From NCBI GenBank assembly GCA_030016635.1, contig JASEJQ010000001.1, positions 10,092 to 74,091 on the forward strand: a stretch of DNA of 64,000 nt, written 5' to 3'. Origin of the DNA: Thermoanaerobacteraceae bacterium. Its GTDB lineage: Bacteria; Bacillota; Thermoanaerobacteria; Thermoanaerobacterales; UBA4877. Shown in pieces: positions 1 through 8,174 of this stretch. Under the pieces are notes generated by a model that saw nothing but the letters and a program-made list of their open reading frames with translations, was not told where the DNA came from and searched no databases. How positions within the stretch are numbered: the first letter of the stretch is position 1; the number at the start of each line of letters is the position of its first letter. Both the position numbers and the translations under genes were made by a program.

Positions 1-1107
1 ATGATAACCTTTGACGATGGTTATGAGGGCAACTATAAATATGCCTATCCGGTTTTAAAAGAACTGGGTATGAAGGCTGTCATAAATGTGGTTGTCTCAG
101 AGACTAAAGGAGAGCCCAACTATCACTACTGGGACCCAACCCATCTTACATGGGAAGAGATGAAAGAGATGAGTGATTCCGGTGTAATAGATATAGAAAG
201 CCATACCTACGACCTGCACTACTATGCCTCCAACGGCAAGAGGGATATACCAGCAGCCTCGGGGCAGATTATAGTTGACGGGAAGCTGGAGAGTTTTAAC
301 TCATACACGACAAGAGTAAAGTATGACTTTAAAAAATCAAAAGACATTATTGAAGATAAGATTGGGAAAAGAGTCAGGGTTCTTTCCTATCCATATGGTG
401 TCAGTAATAGTACCACAAAGAAACTGGCAAGGGATGTGGGATATGAGGCCATGTTCACCATTAAGGAAGGGGTAATGAGGCAGGGAGACGACATCATGGC
501 CGGTAAAAGGGTAAAGGTGAAGGGGACAGATACAGGGTTTGACATTGTAAGGAATATTTACAAAGCTGCAGGGGTTAAAGAAAATGTACCCTTTTACGAC
601 CTGGAAAAACACTGGGCGAGAGCTGATATAATGGAGATGATGTCTAGGGGTTACATTAAAGGATATCCCGATAAGACATTCAAGCCTGATAATCCAGTAA
701 CCAGGGCCGAAATGGTTACGATGGTTTCCTCTGTATTCGGCCTCAAGCCTGATGGGAATGCCTTGCCGTTTAATGACGTGATGAAAAACGCATGGTATTA
801 TGTGCCTGTCAGTTCCTGCTATGCTAATGGTATAATAGATTTTTATGGTAACAGCTTTGGGCCGGACGTGAAGGCCACACGCGAGGAGGTAGTATCTGTA
901 CTTTCACCGTTTATAAAAAGTAAAGGGTCTGCAGACCTTTCCATATATAAGGATGCTGATGAGATTTCACCATTTGCTGCCCATGCTATGGGGGAGGCTG
1001 TTGCTGCAGGTATAATCAAAGGGAAGGGAGACGGGTATCTCTCGCCGGAGGATGATGTAACCAGGGCAGAGATTGCTGTTATGATTGAGAGAATATTAAA
1101 CCAGTGA
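1..1107 (+). CDS. SLH-anchored polysaccharide deacetylase, 5' truncated by window edge
   Basis: Carbohydrate esterase family 4 (NodB-like) enzyme expected to remove N-acetyl or O-acetyl groups from peptidoglycan or a wall polysaccharide outside the cell. The TFDDGY motif with its metal-binding Asp pair is at residues 3-8, and the catalytic fold runs to about residue 180. Three SLH repeats follow (about 195-245, 258-307, 315-368), carrying the usual TRAE/TREE signatures, so the protein is probably held on the secondary wall polymer. The TFDDGY motif normally lies well inside such proteins, so the ATG at base 1 is probably not the true start; signal peptide and N-terminus lie upstream of the window. 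The C-terminus is complete. Confidence 0.9.
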   Translation: MITFDDGYEGNYKYAYPVLKELGMKAVINVVVSETKGEPNYHYWDPTHLTWEEMKEMSDSGVIDIESHTYDLHYYASNGKRDIPAASGQIIVDGKLESFNSYTTRVKYDFKKSKDIIEDKIGKRVRVLSYPYGVSNSTTKKLARDVGYEAMFTIKEGVMRQGDDIMAGKRVKVKGTDTGFDIVRNIYKAAGVKENVPFYDLEKHWARADIMEMMSRGYIKGYPDKTFKPDNPVTRAEMVTMVSSVFGLKPDGNALPFNDVMKNAWYYVPVSSCYANGIIDFYGNSFGPDVKATREEVVSVLSPFIKSKGSADLSIYKDADEISPFAAHAMGEAVAAGIIKGKGDGYLSPEDDVTRAEIAVMIERILNQ

Positions 1108-1137
1108 TATGCTATGATATAATATAATAAAAAGGAA

Positions 1138-1335
1138 ATGGGAGAGGAAGGAACTCATGGCAACAATTTAACTGGAAAAGAATGGACAAAACAGCGGCTT
1201 GACAGTACAGTAGAGGCTGAGAAACGCAATATCCAGGTGAGCAATGAAACATTTGAAATCCTTGAGGAATACTCAAAAAAGGTAGGGGCACTCATAGTAC
1301 AGGTGTGTGAGGATGTCATAGGAAAATATATATAA
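1138..1335 (+). CDS. Small hypothetical protein, start uncertain
   Basis: A 65-residue reading frame of unknown function, hydrophilic and probably helical (…NETFEILEEYSKKVG…), 30 bases after the deacetylase. The ATG at 1138 has almost no spacer after its AAAAGG. A much better ribosome site (GGAGAGGAAGGA, 1141-1152) stands before ATG 1157, but that ATG is in another frame and stops after four codons. One extra T in the TTT run at 1168-1170 would join ATG 1157 to this frame, giving a protein starting MATILTGKEW. This is either a one-base frameshift, real or a sequencing error, or a weakly translated gene. Confidence 0.4.
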   Translation: MGEEGTHGNNLTGKEWTKQRLDSTVEAEKRNIQVSNETFEILEEYSKKVGALIVQVCEDVIGKYI

Positions 1336-1372
1336 AATATAAAGTATAAAGAGGGATTAGAATAAAAAATGC

Positions 1373-1401
1373 TTGCATGAATGGAAAACTCATGTTATAA
1401 T
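1373..1401 (+). promoter_or_regulatory. Sigma-A promoter of the tRNA pair
   Basis: TTGCAT (1373-1378), 17-base spacer, TATAAT (1396-1401). It ends 18 bases before tRNA-Gln, so it should drive both tRNAs. Confidence 0.75.
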
Positions 1402-1419
1402 ATCAATCGTCAGTTGAAT

Positions 1420-1493
1420 TGCGGGATTGTGTAATGGTAGCACGCATGACTCTGGATCATGCTGTCTAGGTTCGAATCCTAGTCCCGCAGCCA
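1420..1493 (+). tRNA. tRNA-Gln (anticodon CTG)
   Basis: Cloverleaf of 74 bases with encoded CCA. The acceptor TGCGGGA pairs with TCCCGCA, with discriminator G and a U1-A72 pair as is usual for tRNA-Gln. The anticodon stem CATGA/TCATG encloses loop CTCTGGA with anticodon CTG at 1452-1454. The T arm is CTAGG-TTCGAAT-CCTAG. It reads CAG codons, so this is the secondary glutamine isoacceptor. Confidence 0.95.
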
Positions 1494-1498
1494 TTTGT

Positions 1499-1574
1499 GG
1501 CCCCCTGGTCTAGCGGCCTAGGACGCCGCCCTCTCACGGCGGTAACAGGGGTTCGAATCCCCTGGGGGCTACCA
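1499..1574 (+). tRNA. tRNA-Glu (anticodon CTC)
   Basis: Cloverleaf of 76 bases with encoded CCA, 5 bases after tRNA-Gln. The acceptor GGCCCCC pairs with GGGGGCT (G1-U72 wobble). The anticodon stem CCGCC/GGCGG encloses anticodon CTC at 1533-1535, and the T arm is AGGGG-TTCGAAT-CCCCT. It reads GAG, so both tRNAs here serve G-ending codons. Confidence 0.95.
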
Positions 1575-1601
1575 TTTACATAAGAAAATATTTATTGTGT
1601 T

Positions 1602-1637
1602 TAAGAGGCAGGTTTTTACCTGCCTCTTAGTTGTTTT
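1602..1637 (+). terminator. Terminator of the tRNA operon
   Basis: Perfect 11-bp stem TAAGAGGCAGG / CCTGCCTCTTA (1602-1629) with a 6-base loop, followed by a T-rich GTTGTTTTG. Confidence 0.8.
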
Positions 1638-1651
1638 GTGGACACTTTTTA

Positions 1652-1786
1652 AGTTCATCATCGGGTGCCAATGTGTGTGCAGCATTAAAATATGCTAAAA
1701 TAAAGGGTGAGGGGAATATAGTCGTGATACTGCCCGACAGGAGCGACAGATACTTCTCCGAGGGCATATATGGATTGGAGGGATAA
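1652..1786 (+). pseudogene. 3' remnant of cysteine synthase (CysK/CysM)
   Basis: The frame ending at TAA 1784-1786 reads S-S-S-S-G-A-N-V-C-A-A-L near 1652-1687, then NIVVILPDRSDRYFSEG. This matches the end of PLP-dependent O-acetylserine sulfhydrylases (SSGAN..AAL and IVV.LPD...RY). Only about 44 C-terminal codons remain; the PLP lysine domain is absent and the fragment begins right behind the tRNA terminator. It stops one base before luxS and carries the luxS ribosome site, so an intact cysK-luxS pair probably existed and most of cysK was deleted. Confidence 0.75.
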
Positions 1787-1787
1787 C

Positions 1788-2231
1788 ATGGCAAGAGTGG
1801 AGAGCTTTGAACTGGACCATACAAAGGTAAAGGCTCCATATGTCCGCCTTGCGGCCGTAGAAGAAGGAGAAAAAGGTGACAGGGTTGCAAAATACGACAT
1901 AAGGTTTATCACGCCCAACACGGGCACTATGTCCACAGGTGGGATGCATACATTAGAGCACCTCTTGGCAGGATACTTCAGGGATGAGCTGAATGGGGTC
2001 ATAGATGTATCGCCCATGGGATGCAGGACAGGCTTTTACCTCATAAAATTCGGCGTCTCATCACTGGAGGATATAAAAAGAGCCTTTGAAAACTCACTTA
2101 AGAAGGTGCTGGAGACAGAGGAGGTCCCCGCTGCCAATGAGAGGCAGTGCGGCAACTACAAAGACCATTCTCTTGAGGACGCCAGACAGCACGCAAAGAG
2201 AGTCCTTGATGAGGGGATAGGTATTGTGTGA
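1788..2231 (+). CDS. luxS: S-ribosylhomocysteine lyase LuxS
   Basis: Cleaves S-ribosylhomocysteine to homocysteine and DPD, the precursor of autoinducer-2, in the activated methyl cycle. The protein of 147 residues starts MARVESFELDHTKVKAPYVR as the family does. The metal ligands are in HTLEH (about residues 54-58) and in RQCGNY near residue 125; the catalytic Cys is in MGCRTGFY near residue 84. The start at 1788 is set by GGAGGG five bases upstream; the ATG at 1770 lies inside the cysK remnant. No promoter is obvious in the fragment before it, so expression may depend on a weak local promoter or on tRNA read-through. Confidence 0.97.
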   Translation: MARVESFELDHTKVKAPYVRLAAVEEGEKGDRVAKYDIRFITPNTGTMSTGGMHTLEHLLAGYFRDELNGVIDVSPMGCRTGFYLIKFGVSSLEDIKRAFENSLKKVLETEEVPAANERQCGNYKDHSLEDARQHAKRVLDEGIGIV

Positions 2232-2246
2232 AAGCATGATAATATA

Positions 2247-2275
2247 TTGACAATAAATAAAATGAGCGGTATAAT
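2247..2275 (+). promoter_or_regulatory. Sigma-A promoter of the rib operon
   Basis: Consensus TTGACA (2247-2252), 17-base spacer, TATAAT (2270-2275), placed about 25 bases before the FMN riboswitch. Confidence 0.85.
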
Positions 2276-2299
2276 CAGTATAATGAAAACTGAAGAAAA

Positions 2300-2406
2300 T
2301 ACCTTCAGGGCAGGGTGAAATTCCCGATCGGCGGTAAAGCCCGCGAGCCGTAAGGCAGATCCGTTGTAACTACGGAGCCGACAGTATAGTCTGGATGGAA
2401 GAAGGG
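2300..2406 (+). promoter_or_regulatory. FMN riboswitch (RFN element)
   Basis: All conserved blocks of the RFN aptamer are present in order: CAGGGTGAAATTCCCGA, GGCGGTAAAGCCCGCGAGCC, GGCAGATCC, GGAGCCGACAGT and AGTCTGGATGGAAGAAGG. It senses flavin mononucleotide and, together with the terminator at 2441-2473, should switch off riboflavin synthesis genes when FMN is plentiful. Confidence 0.97.
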
Positions 2407-2440
2407 TAGATGCAGTGTGTCTATCTGTCTGTGCAGGTAT

Positions 2441-2473
2441 GCTCTGGAGTATTTTTCCAGAGCTTTTTATTTT
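2441..2473 (+). terminator. Riboswitch-controlled terminator before ribD
   Basis: Stem GCTCTGGA/TCCAGAGC (2441-2448 with 2456-2463) followed by TTTTTATTTT. It lies between aptamer and ribD, as expected for transcriptional control. Confidence 0.85.
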
Positions 2474-2494
2474 ATACGTAAAGGAGGCCAGGCC

Positions 2495-3580
2495 ATGGAT
2501 GAAATATTCATGAAGAGGGCATTGGAGCTTGCCTTGGAAGGCGCCGGCAGGACCAATCCCAATCCCCTTGTAGGCGCTGTCATAGTAAAGGATGGCGAAA
2601 TTGTTGGGGAGGGATACCATAAGATTTATGGAGATGCCCATGCCGAGGTGAACGCTATAAGGGCCGCAGGAAGGAGGGCAGAGGGCGCAACGCTGTATGT
2701 AAACCTCGAGCCATGCTGCCACTATGGCAAGACGCCGCCCTGTACCGAGGCTTTAATAGACGCCTCTATCAAAAGGGTGGTGGTTGCCATGAGGGATCCA
2801 AACCCGCTGGTAGATGGCAAGGGTATAGCAAGGCTCAAAGAGGCAGGTATAGAGGTTAGCTGTGGTGTGCTGGAAGAGGAGGCAAAGGCGCTGAACGAGA
2901 TATATATAAAGTTTATAACGACACACCTGCCTTTTGTTATATTAAAGGCAGCCATGAGTTTAGACGGCAAGATTTGCACATCTGAAGGAGACTCTAAGTG
3001 GATAAGCTCGGAGACATCCAGGGCTTATGTCCATTCTATAAGAAACAGGGTTTCAGCTGTAATGGTGGGGCTAAACACTGTGATTGCCGATAATCCACAT
3101 CTGACCACCAGGATCAGGAACGGGAGGGATGCCAGACCTGTAATAGTAGATTCTCTGGCTTCCATCCCCATATCAGCCAATGTGCTGTCAGGCAATAGGT
3201 CCATAGTGGTTGTTACAGAGAGGGCCCCTATTGAAAGGGTGAGTGCCCTTAAGGATAAAGGGGCAGAGGTCATCTTTACAGGAGAGGATGAGAATGGCAT
3301 GGTAGACCTGAATGAGCTTATGTATAAACTGGGTGATATGGGCATAGACAGCATCCTCCTTGAAGGAGGGGGAAGCCTCAATTGGAGCGCCGTAAAGAAG
3401 GGTATAGTGGATAAGTTCTTGTTCTTTGTAGCCCCCGTGATTATTGGAGGAGCATCTGCCCTAACACCGGTTGAAGGAGAAGGATTTAAGACGGTATCAG
3501 GGGCATTAAGACTTAAAAGGCTAAACTTTAAAAGCTTAAGTGATGACATCTTAATTGAAGGGTATCCTGAAAGAAGGTGA
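2495..3580 (+). CDS. ribD: Bifunctional riboflavin deaminase/reductase RibD
   Basis: Deaminates the GTP-derived diaminopyrimidine and then reduces its ribose with NADPH, steps 2 and 3 of riboflavin synthesis. The 361-residue protein has the zinc cytidine-deaminase domain at about 1-145, with HAEVNAI and the PCCHYGKTPPC motif, and the DHFR-like reductase domain at about 146-361 (LLEGGGSLNWS near 290). ATG 2495 follows AAAGGAGG; the 9-base spacer between them is exactly one copy of GGCCAGGCC. First gene of ribD-ribE-ribBA-ribH. Confidence 0.97.
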   Translation: MDEIFMKRALELALEGAGRTNPNPLVGAVIVKDGEIVGEGYHKIYGDAHAEVNAIRAAGRRAEGATLYVNLEPCCHYGKTPPCTEALIDASIKRVVVAMRDPNPLVDGKGIARLKEAGIEVSCGVLEEEAKALNEIYIKFITTHLPFVILKAAMSLDGKICTSEGDSKWISSETSRAYVHSIRNRVSAVMVGLNTVIADNPHLTTRIRNGRDARPVIVDSLASIPISANVLSGNRSIVVVTERAPIERVSALKDKGAEVIFTGEDENGMVDLNELMYKLGDMGIDSILLEGGGSLNWSAVKKGIVDKFLFFVAPVIIGGASALTPVEGEGFKTVSGALRLKRLNFKSLSDDILIEGYPERR

Positions 3581-3586
3581 TTGGCT

Positions 3587-4222
3587 GTGTTTACTGGAAT
3601 TGTTGAAGAGATGGGTAGGGTAAGGCACATAAATCGCACAGGCGGAGGCATATCTCTGGCAGTAGAGTGCGAGAAAATCCTTCAGGGGATGGCCGTAGGC
3701 GATAGTATAGCCGTAAACGGCATATGCCTCACTGCCACAGGAGTAATGGGGAACCATTTTACCGCCGATGTTATGCCTGAGAGTATCCGGAGGTCCTCAC
3801 TCAAGAACATCCGCATAGGTGACCACGTGAACCTTGAGAGAGCTCTGCCTGCAGATGGAAGGTTTGGCGGACATATTGTGGCAGGACATGTAGATGGTAC
3901 AGGGACTATAGCCTCTATCAGAAATGAAGGGAATTCAAGGAGGATATGTATAAGGGCTGATAATTCAATTCTAATGTATATAGTGGAGAAGGGTTCTGTA
4001 GCTTTAGATGGGGTAAGCCTCACTGTCTCTATGGTCTTTGAAGACACCTTTGAGGTATCTGTCATCCCTCATACCCTGTCGTCTACCACCATAGGTAAAA
4101 AAAGGGTTGGAGACATGCTGAACATAGAGTGTGACGTGATTGGGAAATATATAAGGAAGTTTTTGGCTGGAGAAAAAGGGAATGGCCTTGCTGAAAAGCT
4201 TAAAGAAAACGGCTATATTTGA
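3587..4222 (+). CDS. ribE: Riboflavin synthase alpha chain
   Basis: Dismutates two 6,7-dimethyl-8-ribityllumazines into riboflavin and the pyrimidine substrate. It consists of two tandem lumazine-binding domains of about 95 residues, each with a G-H-V-D/N type motif (GGHIVAGHVDGTG near 95). The GTG at 3587 gives the family start MFTGIVEE and sits 7 bases after AAGGTG; the TTG at 3581, directly after the ribD stop, is the alternative and would add two residues. Called ribE in Bacillus nomenclature and ribC in some others. Confidence 0.95.
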   Translation: MFTGIVEEMGRVRHINRTGGGISLAVECEKILQGMAVGDSIAVNGICLTATGVMGNHFTADVMPESIRRSSLKNIRIGDHVNLERALPADGRFGGHIVAGHVDGTGTIASIRNEGNSRRICIRADNSILMYIVEKGSVALDGVSLTVSMVFEDTFEVSVIPHTLSSTTIGKKRVGDMLNIECDVIGKYIRKFLAGEKGNGLAEKLKENGYI

Positions 4223-4234
4223 GGAGGGATATAA

Positions 4235-5428
4235 ATGTTAAATTCTATAGAAGAAGTCATAGAAGACATCAGAAACGGCAAAATGGTTATAGTCGTGGAC
4301 AATGAGGACAGAGAAAATGAGGGCGATATTGTAGCTGCGGCAGAGATGGTGACACCCGACGTCATAAACTTCATGGCAGGATATGGACGCGGACTGATAT
4401 GCGTGTCCATCCCTTCATACAGGGCAAGGGAGCTTATGCTTTCCCCCATGGTCCAGAAAAATAGCGACAGCCATGAGACTGCCTTTACAATCTCTGTGGA
4501 CGCCAGGGAAACCTCTACAGGTATTTCGGCATATGAAAGGGCAAAGACTATAAAAAAATTGGTATCGCCAGATGCCGTGCCTGAAGACTTTAACCGGCCT
4601 GGCCACGTCTTTCCGCTTATCGCAAGGGATGGCGGGGTTTTGGAAAGGCCAGGCCATACCGAAGCCTCCTCTGACCTTGCCCGTCTTGCCGGCCTTTATC
4701 CCGCAGGTGTCATATGCGAGATAATGAATGATGACGGCACCATGGCGCGCCTGCCGCAGCTCATTGAATTTGCCAAAAACCACAACCTTAAGATAACATC
4801 TGTGGAAAAGCTTATAGAATACAGGCTTAAAGCGGATAATGGTGTGCAGATGAGTGTAAAGACACATCTTCCCACAGCCTATGGAGACTTTACACTTGTG
4901 GCCTATCCTGATTCCAACTCGAGTGAGCCCCATATAGTGCTGCTCATGGGTGATGTATCAGGGGATAAGGCCAGGCCGGTCCTCACAAGGATACATTCAG
5001 AGTGTATGACCGGTGATGTATTTGGGTCTTTAAGATGCGACTGCGGCAGCCAGCTTCACAGGGCTCTCCGGATGATAGCCCGTGAAGGGCGGGGCATCCT
5101 CATATATATGAGGCAGGAAGGCAGGGGTATAGGACTCATGAATAAACTAAAGGCCTATAGACTTCAGGATGAGGGTTACGATACTGTAGATGCCAACCTT
5201 CAACTGGGATTTCCGCCAGACCTCAGGGACTACAGGACAGCAGCAGCTATATTGAAGGACCTTGGTATAAACAGCATCAGGCTTCTTACAAATAACCCCG
5301 ATAAGATTTCGGACATTGAGAAATATGGTATTCATGTAGCAGAAAGAGTCCCATTGATAACCGGCAGGAACAGTATAAACAGCCGGTACCTCAACACAAA
5401 GAGGGAAAAAATGGGCCATATGATATAG
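4235..5428 (+). CDS. ribBA: Bifunctional DHBP synthase / GTP cyclohydrolase II
   Basis: Supplies both riboflavin precursors. The N-terminal half (about 1-200) is 3,4-dihydroxy-2-butanone 4-phosphate synthase with VDNEDRENEGD (Mg-binding acids) and RPGHTEASSDL. The C-terminal half (about 205-397) is GTP cyclohydrolase II with the zinc cysteines in SECMTGDVFGSLRCDCGSQ and the RQEGRGIGL motif. ATG 4235 has GAGGAGGG upstream and lies 12 bases after ribE. Two of the four copies of GGCCWGGCC in the rib operon encode its RPGH motifs (4596, 4647); a third is at 4969. Confidence 0.97.
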   Translation: MLNSIEEVIEDIRNGKMVIVVDNEDRENEGDIVAAAEMVTPDVINFMAGYGRGLICVSIPSYRARELMLSPMVQKNSDSHETAFTISVDARETSTGISAYERAKTIKKLVSPDAVPEDFNRPGHVFPLIARDGGVLERPGHTEASSDLARLAGLYPAGVICEIMNDDGTMARLPQLIEFAKNHNLKITSVEKLIEYRLKADNGVQMSVKTHLPTAYGDFTLVAYPDSNSSEPHIVLLMGDVSGDKARPVLTRIHSECMTGDVFGSLRCDCGSQLHRALRMIAREGRGILIYMRQEGRGIGLMNKLKAYRLQDEGYDTVDANLQLGFPPDLRDYRTAAAILKDLGINSIRLLTNNPDKISDIEKYGIHVAERVPLITGRNSINSRYLNTKREKMGHMI

Positions 5429-5442
5429 AGGAGGGATAATTT

Positions 5443-5919
5443 ATGAATGTATACGAAGGCAAACTGATTGGAAGCGGTCTTAAGTTCTCCATAGTGGTCT
5501 CCAGGTTTAACGAGTTTATAACCTCAAAGCTTTTGGAAGGCTGCCTTGATGCCCTCAGAAGGCATGGGGTTGAGGATGAAAACATAGATATTGTCTGGGT
5601 ACCTGGTGCCTTTGAGATACCCCTTGCTGCTAAGAAACTGGCCGGAGCTAACAGATACGATGCAGTCATATGCCTTGGAGCTGTGATAAGGGGTGCCACA
5701 CCACACTTTGACTATGTGGCAGCAGAGGTCTCAAAGGGTGTGGCCCATGTCTCACTGGAATCAGGTGTTCCCACCATATTCGGCGTGCTCACTACAGACA
5801 CCATTGAGCAGGCAATAGAAAGATCCGGTACAAAGAGCGGCAATAAGGGGTACGACGCAGCGATGACAGCCATAGAGATGGCGCGCCTGATCCGTTCCGT
5901 AGATGAAGATATAATTTAA
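5443..5919 (+). CDS. ribH: 6,7-dimethyl-8-ribityllumazine synthase
   Basis: Condenses the two RibBA/RibD-derived precursors into lumazine, the substrate of riboflavin synthase. At 158 residues it has family length, with [13 protein letters not shown] near 50, [14 protein letters not shown] near 80 and GVLTTDT near 110. These enzymes usually form 60-subunit shells. It is the last gene of the operon, 14 bases after ribBA, with GAGGAGGG before its ATG. Confidence 0.97.
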   Translation: MNVYEGKLIGSGLKFSIVVSRFNEFITSKLLEGCLDALRRHGVEDENIDIVWVPGAFEIPLAAKKLAGANRYDAVICLGAVIRGATPHFDYVAAEVSKGVAHVSLESGVPTIFGVLTTDTIEQAIERSGTKSGNKGYDAAMTAIEMARLIRSVDEDII

Positions 5920-5949
5920 AAACAGGAGGCTTAAGCCTCCTGTTTTTTA
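5919..5949 (+). terminator. Terminator of the rib operon
   Basis: Perfect stem AACAGGAGGC / GCCTCCTGTT with loop TTAA, followed by a T run, directly at the ribH stop. Confidence 0.9.
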
Positions 5950-6024
5950 TGCAAAGGTGTACTGCCACACCTCAAAGACCTGCTCCTCGCAGTTTACACA
6001 GTGCTTAGCCGAAAGTCCATGACT
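5947..6024 (-). pseudogene. Possible C-terminal fragment of a CxxC protein
   Basis: On the minus strand about 25 codons read SAKHCVNCEEQVFEVWQY before a stop, preceded by an in-frame stop and no usable start. A CxxC pair suggests the tail of a zinc-binding protein, but I cannot name the family. The rest of 6025-6067 shows nothing recognisable. Confidence 0.25.
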
Positions 6025-6067
6025 TTAGTTACTGGGATGAAGGCTTAACTCATGACCCGAAAATCTA

Positions 6068-6253
6068 TTAATTAAATACTTGACTCTCATATGTCATTTC
6101 CCTTTCTATCTCTGCAGATTTTCTGGCTATATCAGTACTGGTTATAATTCCTTTATCAATAAGGGTCTCTATAATGCTTATTATGGCCAGGGTATTCTTA
6201 TAATCTATCTCCTTGAGTTTTGCAAGCTGTGTATACATGTCTATCTCCTTCAT
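6068..6253 (-). CDS. Small conserved-looking hypothetical protein
   Basis: A 61-residue, mostly helical protein beginning MKEIDMYTQLAKLKEIDYKN, with a good ribosome site (AAAGGGAGG) seven bases before the ATG. No catalytic motif or membrane segment is visible. It lies divergent to the decayed ferritin-like gene at 6389, and the shared stretch 6254-6388 holds the signals for both. Function unknown. Confidence 0.6.
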   Translation of the reverse strand: MKEIDMYTQLAKLKEIDYKNTLAIISIIETLIDKGIITSTDIARKSAEIEREMTYESQVFN

Positions 6254-6388
6254 TGTAGGCGCCTCCCTTTTAGTTAATTATTCCCAGCGATAGTTAATCT
6301 TATTCAAGTAATTTTTATTTATAAAGAGGGATTTGCCAGGACGGTGTCGAAATATATAAACAAATAATATTTTTGGAGGTGTATATCT

Positions 6389-6614
6389 ATGGCATAGGAA
6401 AGAGAACTGGGAGTACTTAAGTTCGGTATGGCCATGGAGAATCAGGGCCTGGCCTTTTATATGGATTTAGGTAAACGGCCCGGTTTCCAAAGTGCTGTTT
6501 GAGGCACTGGTTAAGATGGAAAAGAACCACTACAAATACTTAAGTGAGCAGTACGAAAACCTCTCAAATAATCATAACCTTGCATTTATGGATAAACTAT
6601 ACTATAATCTATAA
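6389..6614 (+). pseudogene. Decayed ferritin/rubrerythrin-like gene
   Basis: The frame from ATG 6389 (after TTTGGAGG) reads MA-stop-ERELGVLKFGMAMENQG, then shifts frame near 6470 and continues PVSKVLFEALVKMEKNHYKY to a TAA at 6612-6614. The E..ENQG and MEKNHY spacing resembles the helices of ferritin-like diiron proteins. The TAG at codon 3 and the frameshift argue for a dead gene. It holds one GGCCTGGCC copy at 6446. Confidence 0.7.
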
Positions 6615-6629
6615 CAAAGCCATGAAGGA

Positions 6630-6832
6630 AAATAGTAGCCCCTGAACACTTTAAGAGAGCTGGCGGATGGTGCGAGCCGGCAGGATAGAGGGTGAATCCA
6701 TTCCGGAGCTGCAGGCCGAAATTAAGTAAGCTTTGCCGGGAAGACCGTTATACAGTTGAGCCGGGCCTTTGGGCCAAGCAGGGTGGCAACGCGGGTAATT
6801 ATGCTCGTCCCTTTTTAGGGGCGGGCTTTTTA
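6630..6832 (+). promoter_or_regulatory. T-box leader (serine-specific) with terminator
   Basis: A tRNA-sensing T-box: long stem I from about 6650, a probable specifier TCC (Ser) in GTGAATCCATTCC near 6692-6704, the T-box sequence AGGGTGGCAACGCGGG at 6780-6795, and the terminator GCTCGTCCC-TTTTT-AGGGGCGGGC with a T run at 6803-6832. Uncharged tRNA-Ser should favour read-through into serS. The specifier is assigned by eye from its position and the gene downstream. Confidence 0.93.
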
Positions 6833-6861
6833 TATATACAATGAAAGGTAGGTTGGTTAAT

Positions 6862-8160
6862 ATGTTAGACCCAAAGAGGATAAGAAACAATCCCGATGTG
6901 ATCAGAGAGTCACTCATCAAGAGGAACGAGTCCACAGAAAACCTGGATAGGTTTTTAGAGCTGGACGAAAAGAGGAGGGGCATCCTCACCGAACTGGAAA
7001 AACTCAAAAACCTGAGGAACAGCGAATCTGAGGAGATAGCCAGGCTAAAGAAGGAGGGCAAGGATGCCGGGGTAAAGATTGAAGAGATGAGGGAGGTCTC
7101 GGATAAGATTAAATCCATGGAGGCTGACCTCGGTGAGGTAGAGGGCGAGCTCAATCTGGTGCTTATGTCCATACCCAATGTTCCGCATTCCTCTGTGCCT
7201 GTGGGTAAGAGTGACGAGGACAATGTAGAGGTCAGGCGCTGGGCAGATCCTACAAAGTTCAATTTTGAGCCGAAGGCACACTGGGATATAGGAGAAAACC
7301 TGGGTATCCTGGATTTCGCCACAGCTTCTAAGGTCACCGGTTCCCGGTTTGTATTCCTGAGGGGACTGGGTGCAAGGCTGGAGATGGCCCTGATAAACTT
7401 CATGCTCACCCTTCATACCACAAAACACGGCTATGTGGAGGTGTTCCCGCCTTTCATGGTACACAGGCACAGTATGGAGGGCACAGGACAGCTTCCAAAG
7501 TTTGAGGAGGATGCCTTCAAGGTGGCTGGTACAGACTACTTCCTCATACCTACTGCCGAGGTGCCGGTTACCAATATGTACAGGGAACAGATACTGGATA
7601 AGTCAGACCTACCCATATACCATGTGGCATACAGCGCCTGCTTCAGGTCGGAGGCCGGTTCGGCAGGCAGGGATACCAGGGGCCTTATAAGACAGCATCA
7701 GTTTAATAAGGTGGAGATGGTAAAGATAGTTGAGCCTGAGACCTCCTACGATGAACTGGAGAAGATGGTGAACGATGCCGAGGATGTACTTCAAACACTG
7801 GGAATACCATACAGGGTGGTAGCCATAAGCACGGCAGACCTGGGCTTTACCGCAGCAAAGAAGTATGACTTAGAGATATGGATGCCCAGCTACGGAAGGT
7901 ATGTGGAGATATCCTCCTGCAGCAACTGTGAGGACTTCCAGGCCAGGCGGGCCGATATGAAGTACAGGCCAGGCCAGGGTGAGAAGGCCAGATATGTCCA
8001 CACCCTCAATGGTTCCGGGGTGGCTGTAGGCCGTACTACAGCAGCCATACTGGAAAACTACCAGCAGCCTGATGGAAGCGTCCTCATTCCAGAGGCTTTA
8101 AGGCCATTTATGGGTGGGATAGACAGGATAACCAAAGGAAATGCCATGGGTCGCAGATAG
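6862..8160 (+). CDS. serS: Seryl-tRNA synthetase
   Basis: Class II synthetase charging tRNA-Ser. 432 residues from ATG 6862, giving the family start [12 protein letters not shown]; an in-frame ATG at 6841 lies against the T-box terminator and is unlikely. The N-terminal coiled-coil arm that contacts the tRNA is at about 30-105. Class II motif 2 is [16 protein letters not shown] near 265 and motif 3 is near 375-400 ([10 protein letters not shown]). One GGCCAGGCC copy lies at 7967. Confidence 0.98.
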   Translation: MLDPKRIRNNPDVIRESLIKRNESTENLDRFLELDEKRRGILTELEKLKNLRNSESEEIARLKKEGKDAGVKIEEMREVSDKIKSMEADLGEVEGELNLVLMSIPNVPHSSVPVGKSDEDNVEVRRWADPTKFNFEPKAHWDIGENLGILDFATASKVTGSRFVFLRGLGARLEMALINFMLTLHTTKHGYVEVFPPFMVHRHSMEGTGQLPKFEEDAFKVAGTDYFLIPTAEVPVTNMYREQILDKSDLPIYHVAYSACFRSEAGSAGRDTRGLIRQHQFNKVEMVKIVEPETSYDELEKMVNDAEDVLQTLGIPYRVVAISTADLGFTAAKKYDLEIWMPSYGRYVEISSCSNCEDFQARRADMKYRPGQGEKARYVHTLNGSGVAVGRTTAAILENYQQPDGSVLIPEALRPFMGGIDRITKGNAMGRR

Positions 8161-8174
8161 TGCGGCCCTTTTTT
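8148..8174 (+). terminator. Terminator overlapping the serS stop codon
   Basis: Stem GGGTCGCA / TGCGGCCC with a 5-base loop that contains the serS TAG, then TTTTTTG. Confidence 0.85.

Noticed and set aside
1627-2017. Minus-strand frames opposite luxS
   Set aside because: Shadows of a gene with clear family motifs on the plus strand.
6341-6350. TGTCGAAA as a Spo0A box
   Set aside because: A single short match before a dead gene is not enough.
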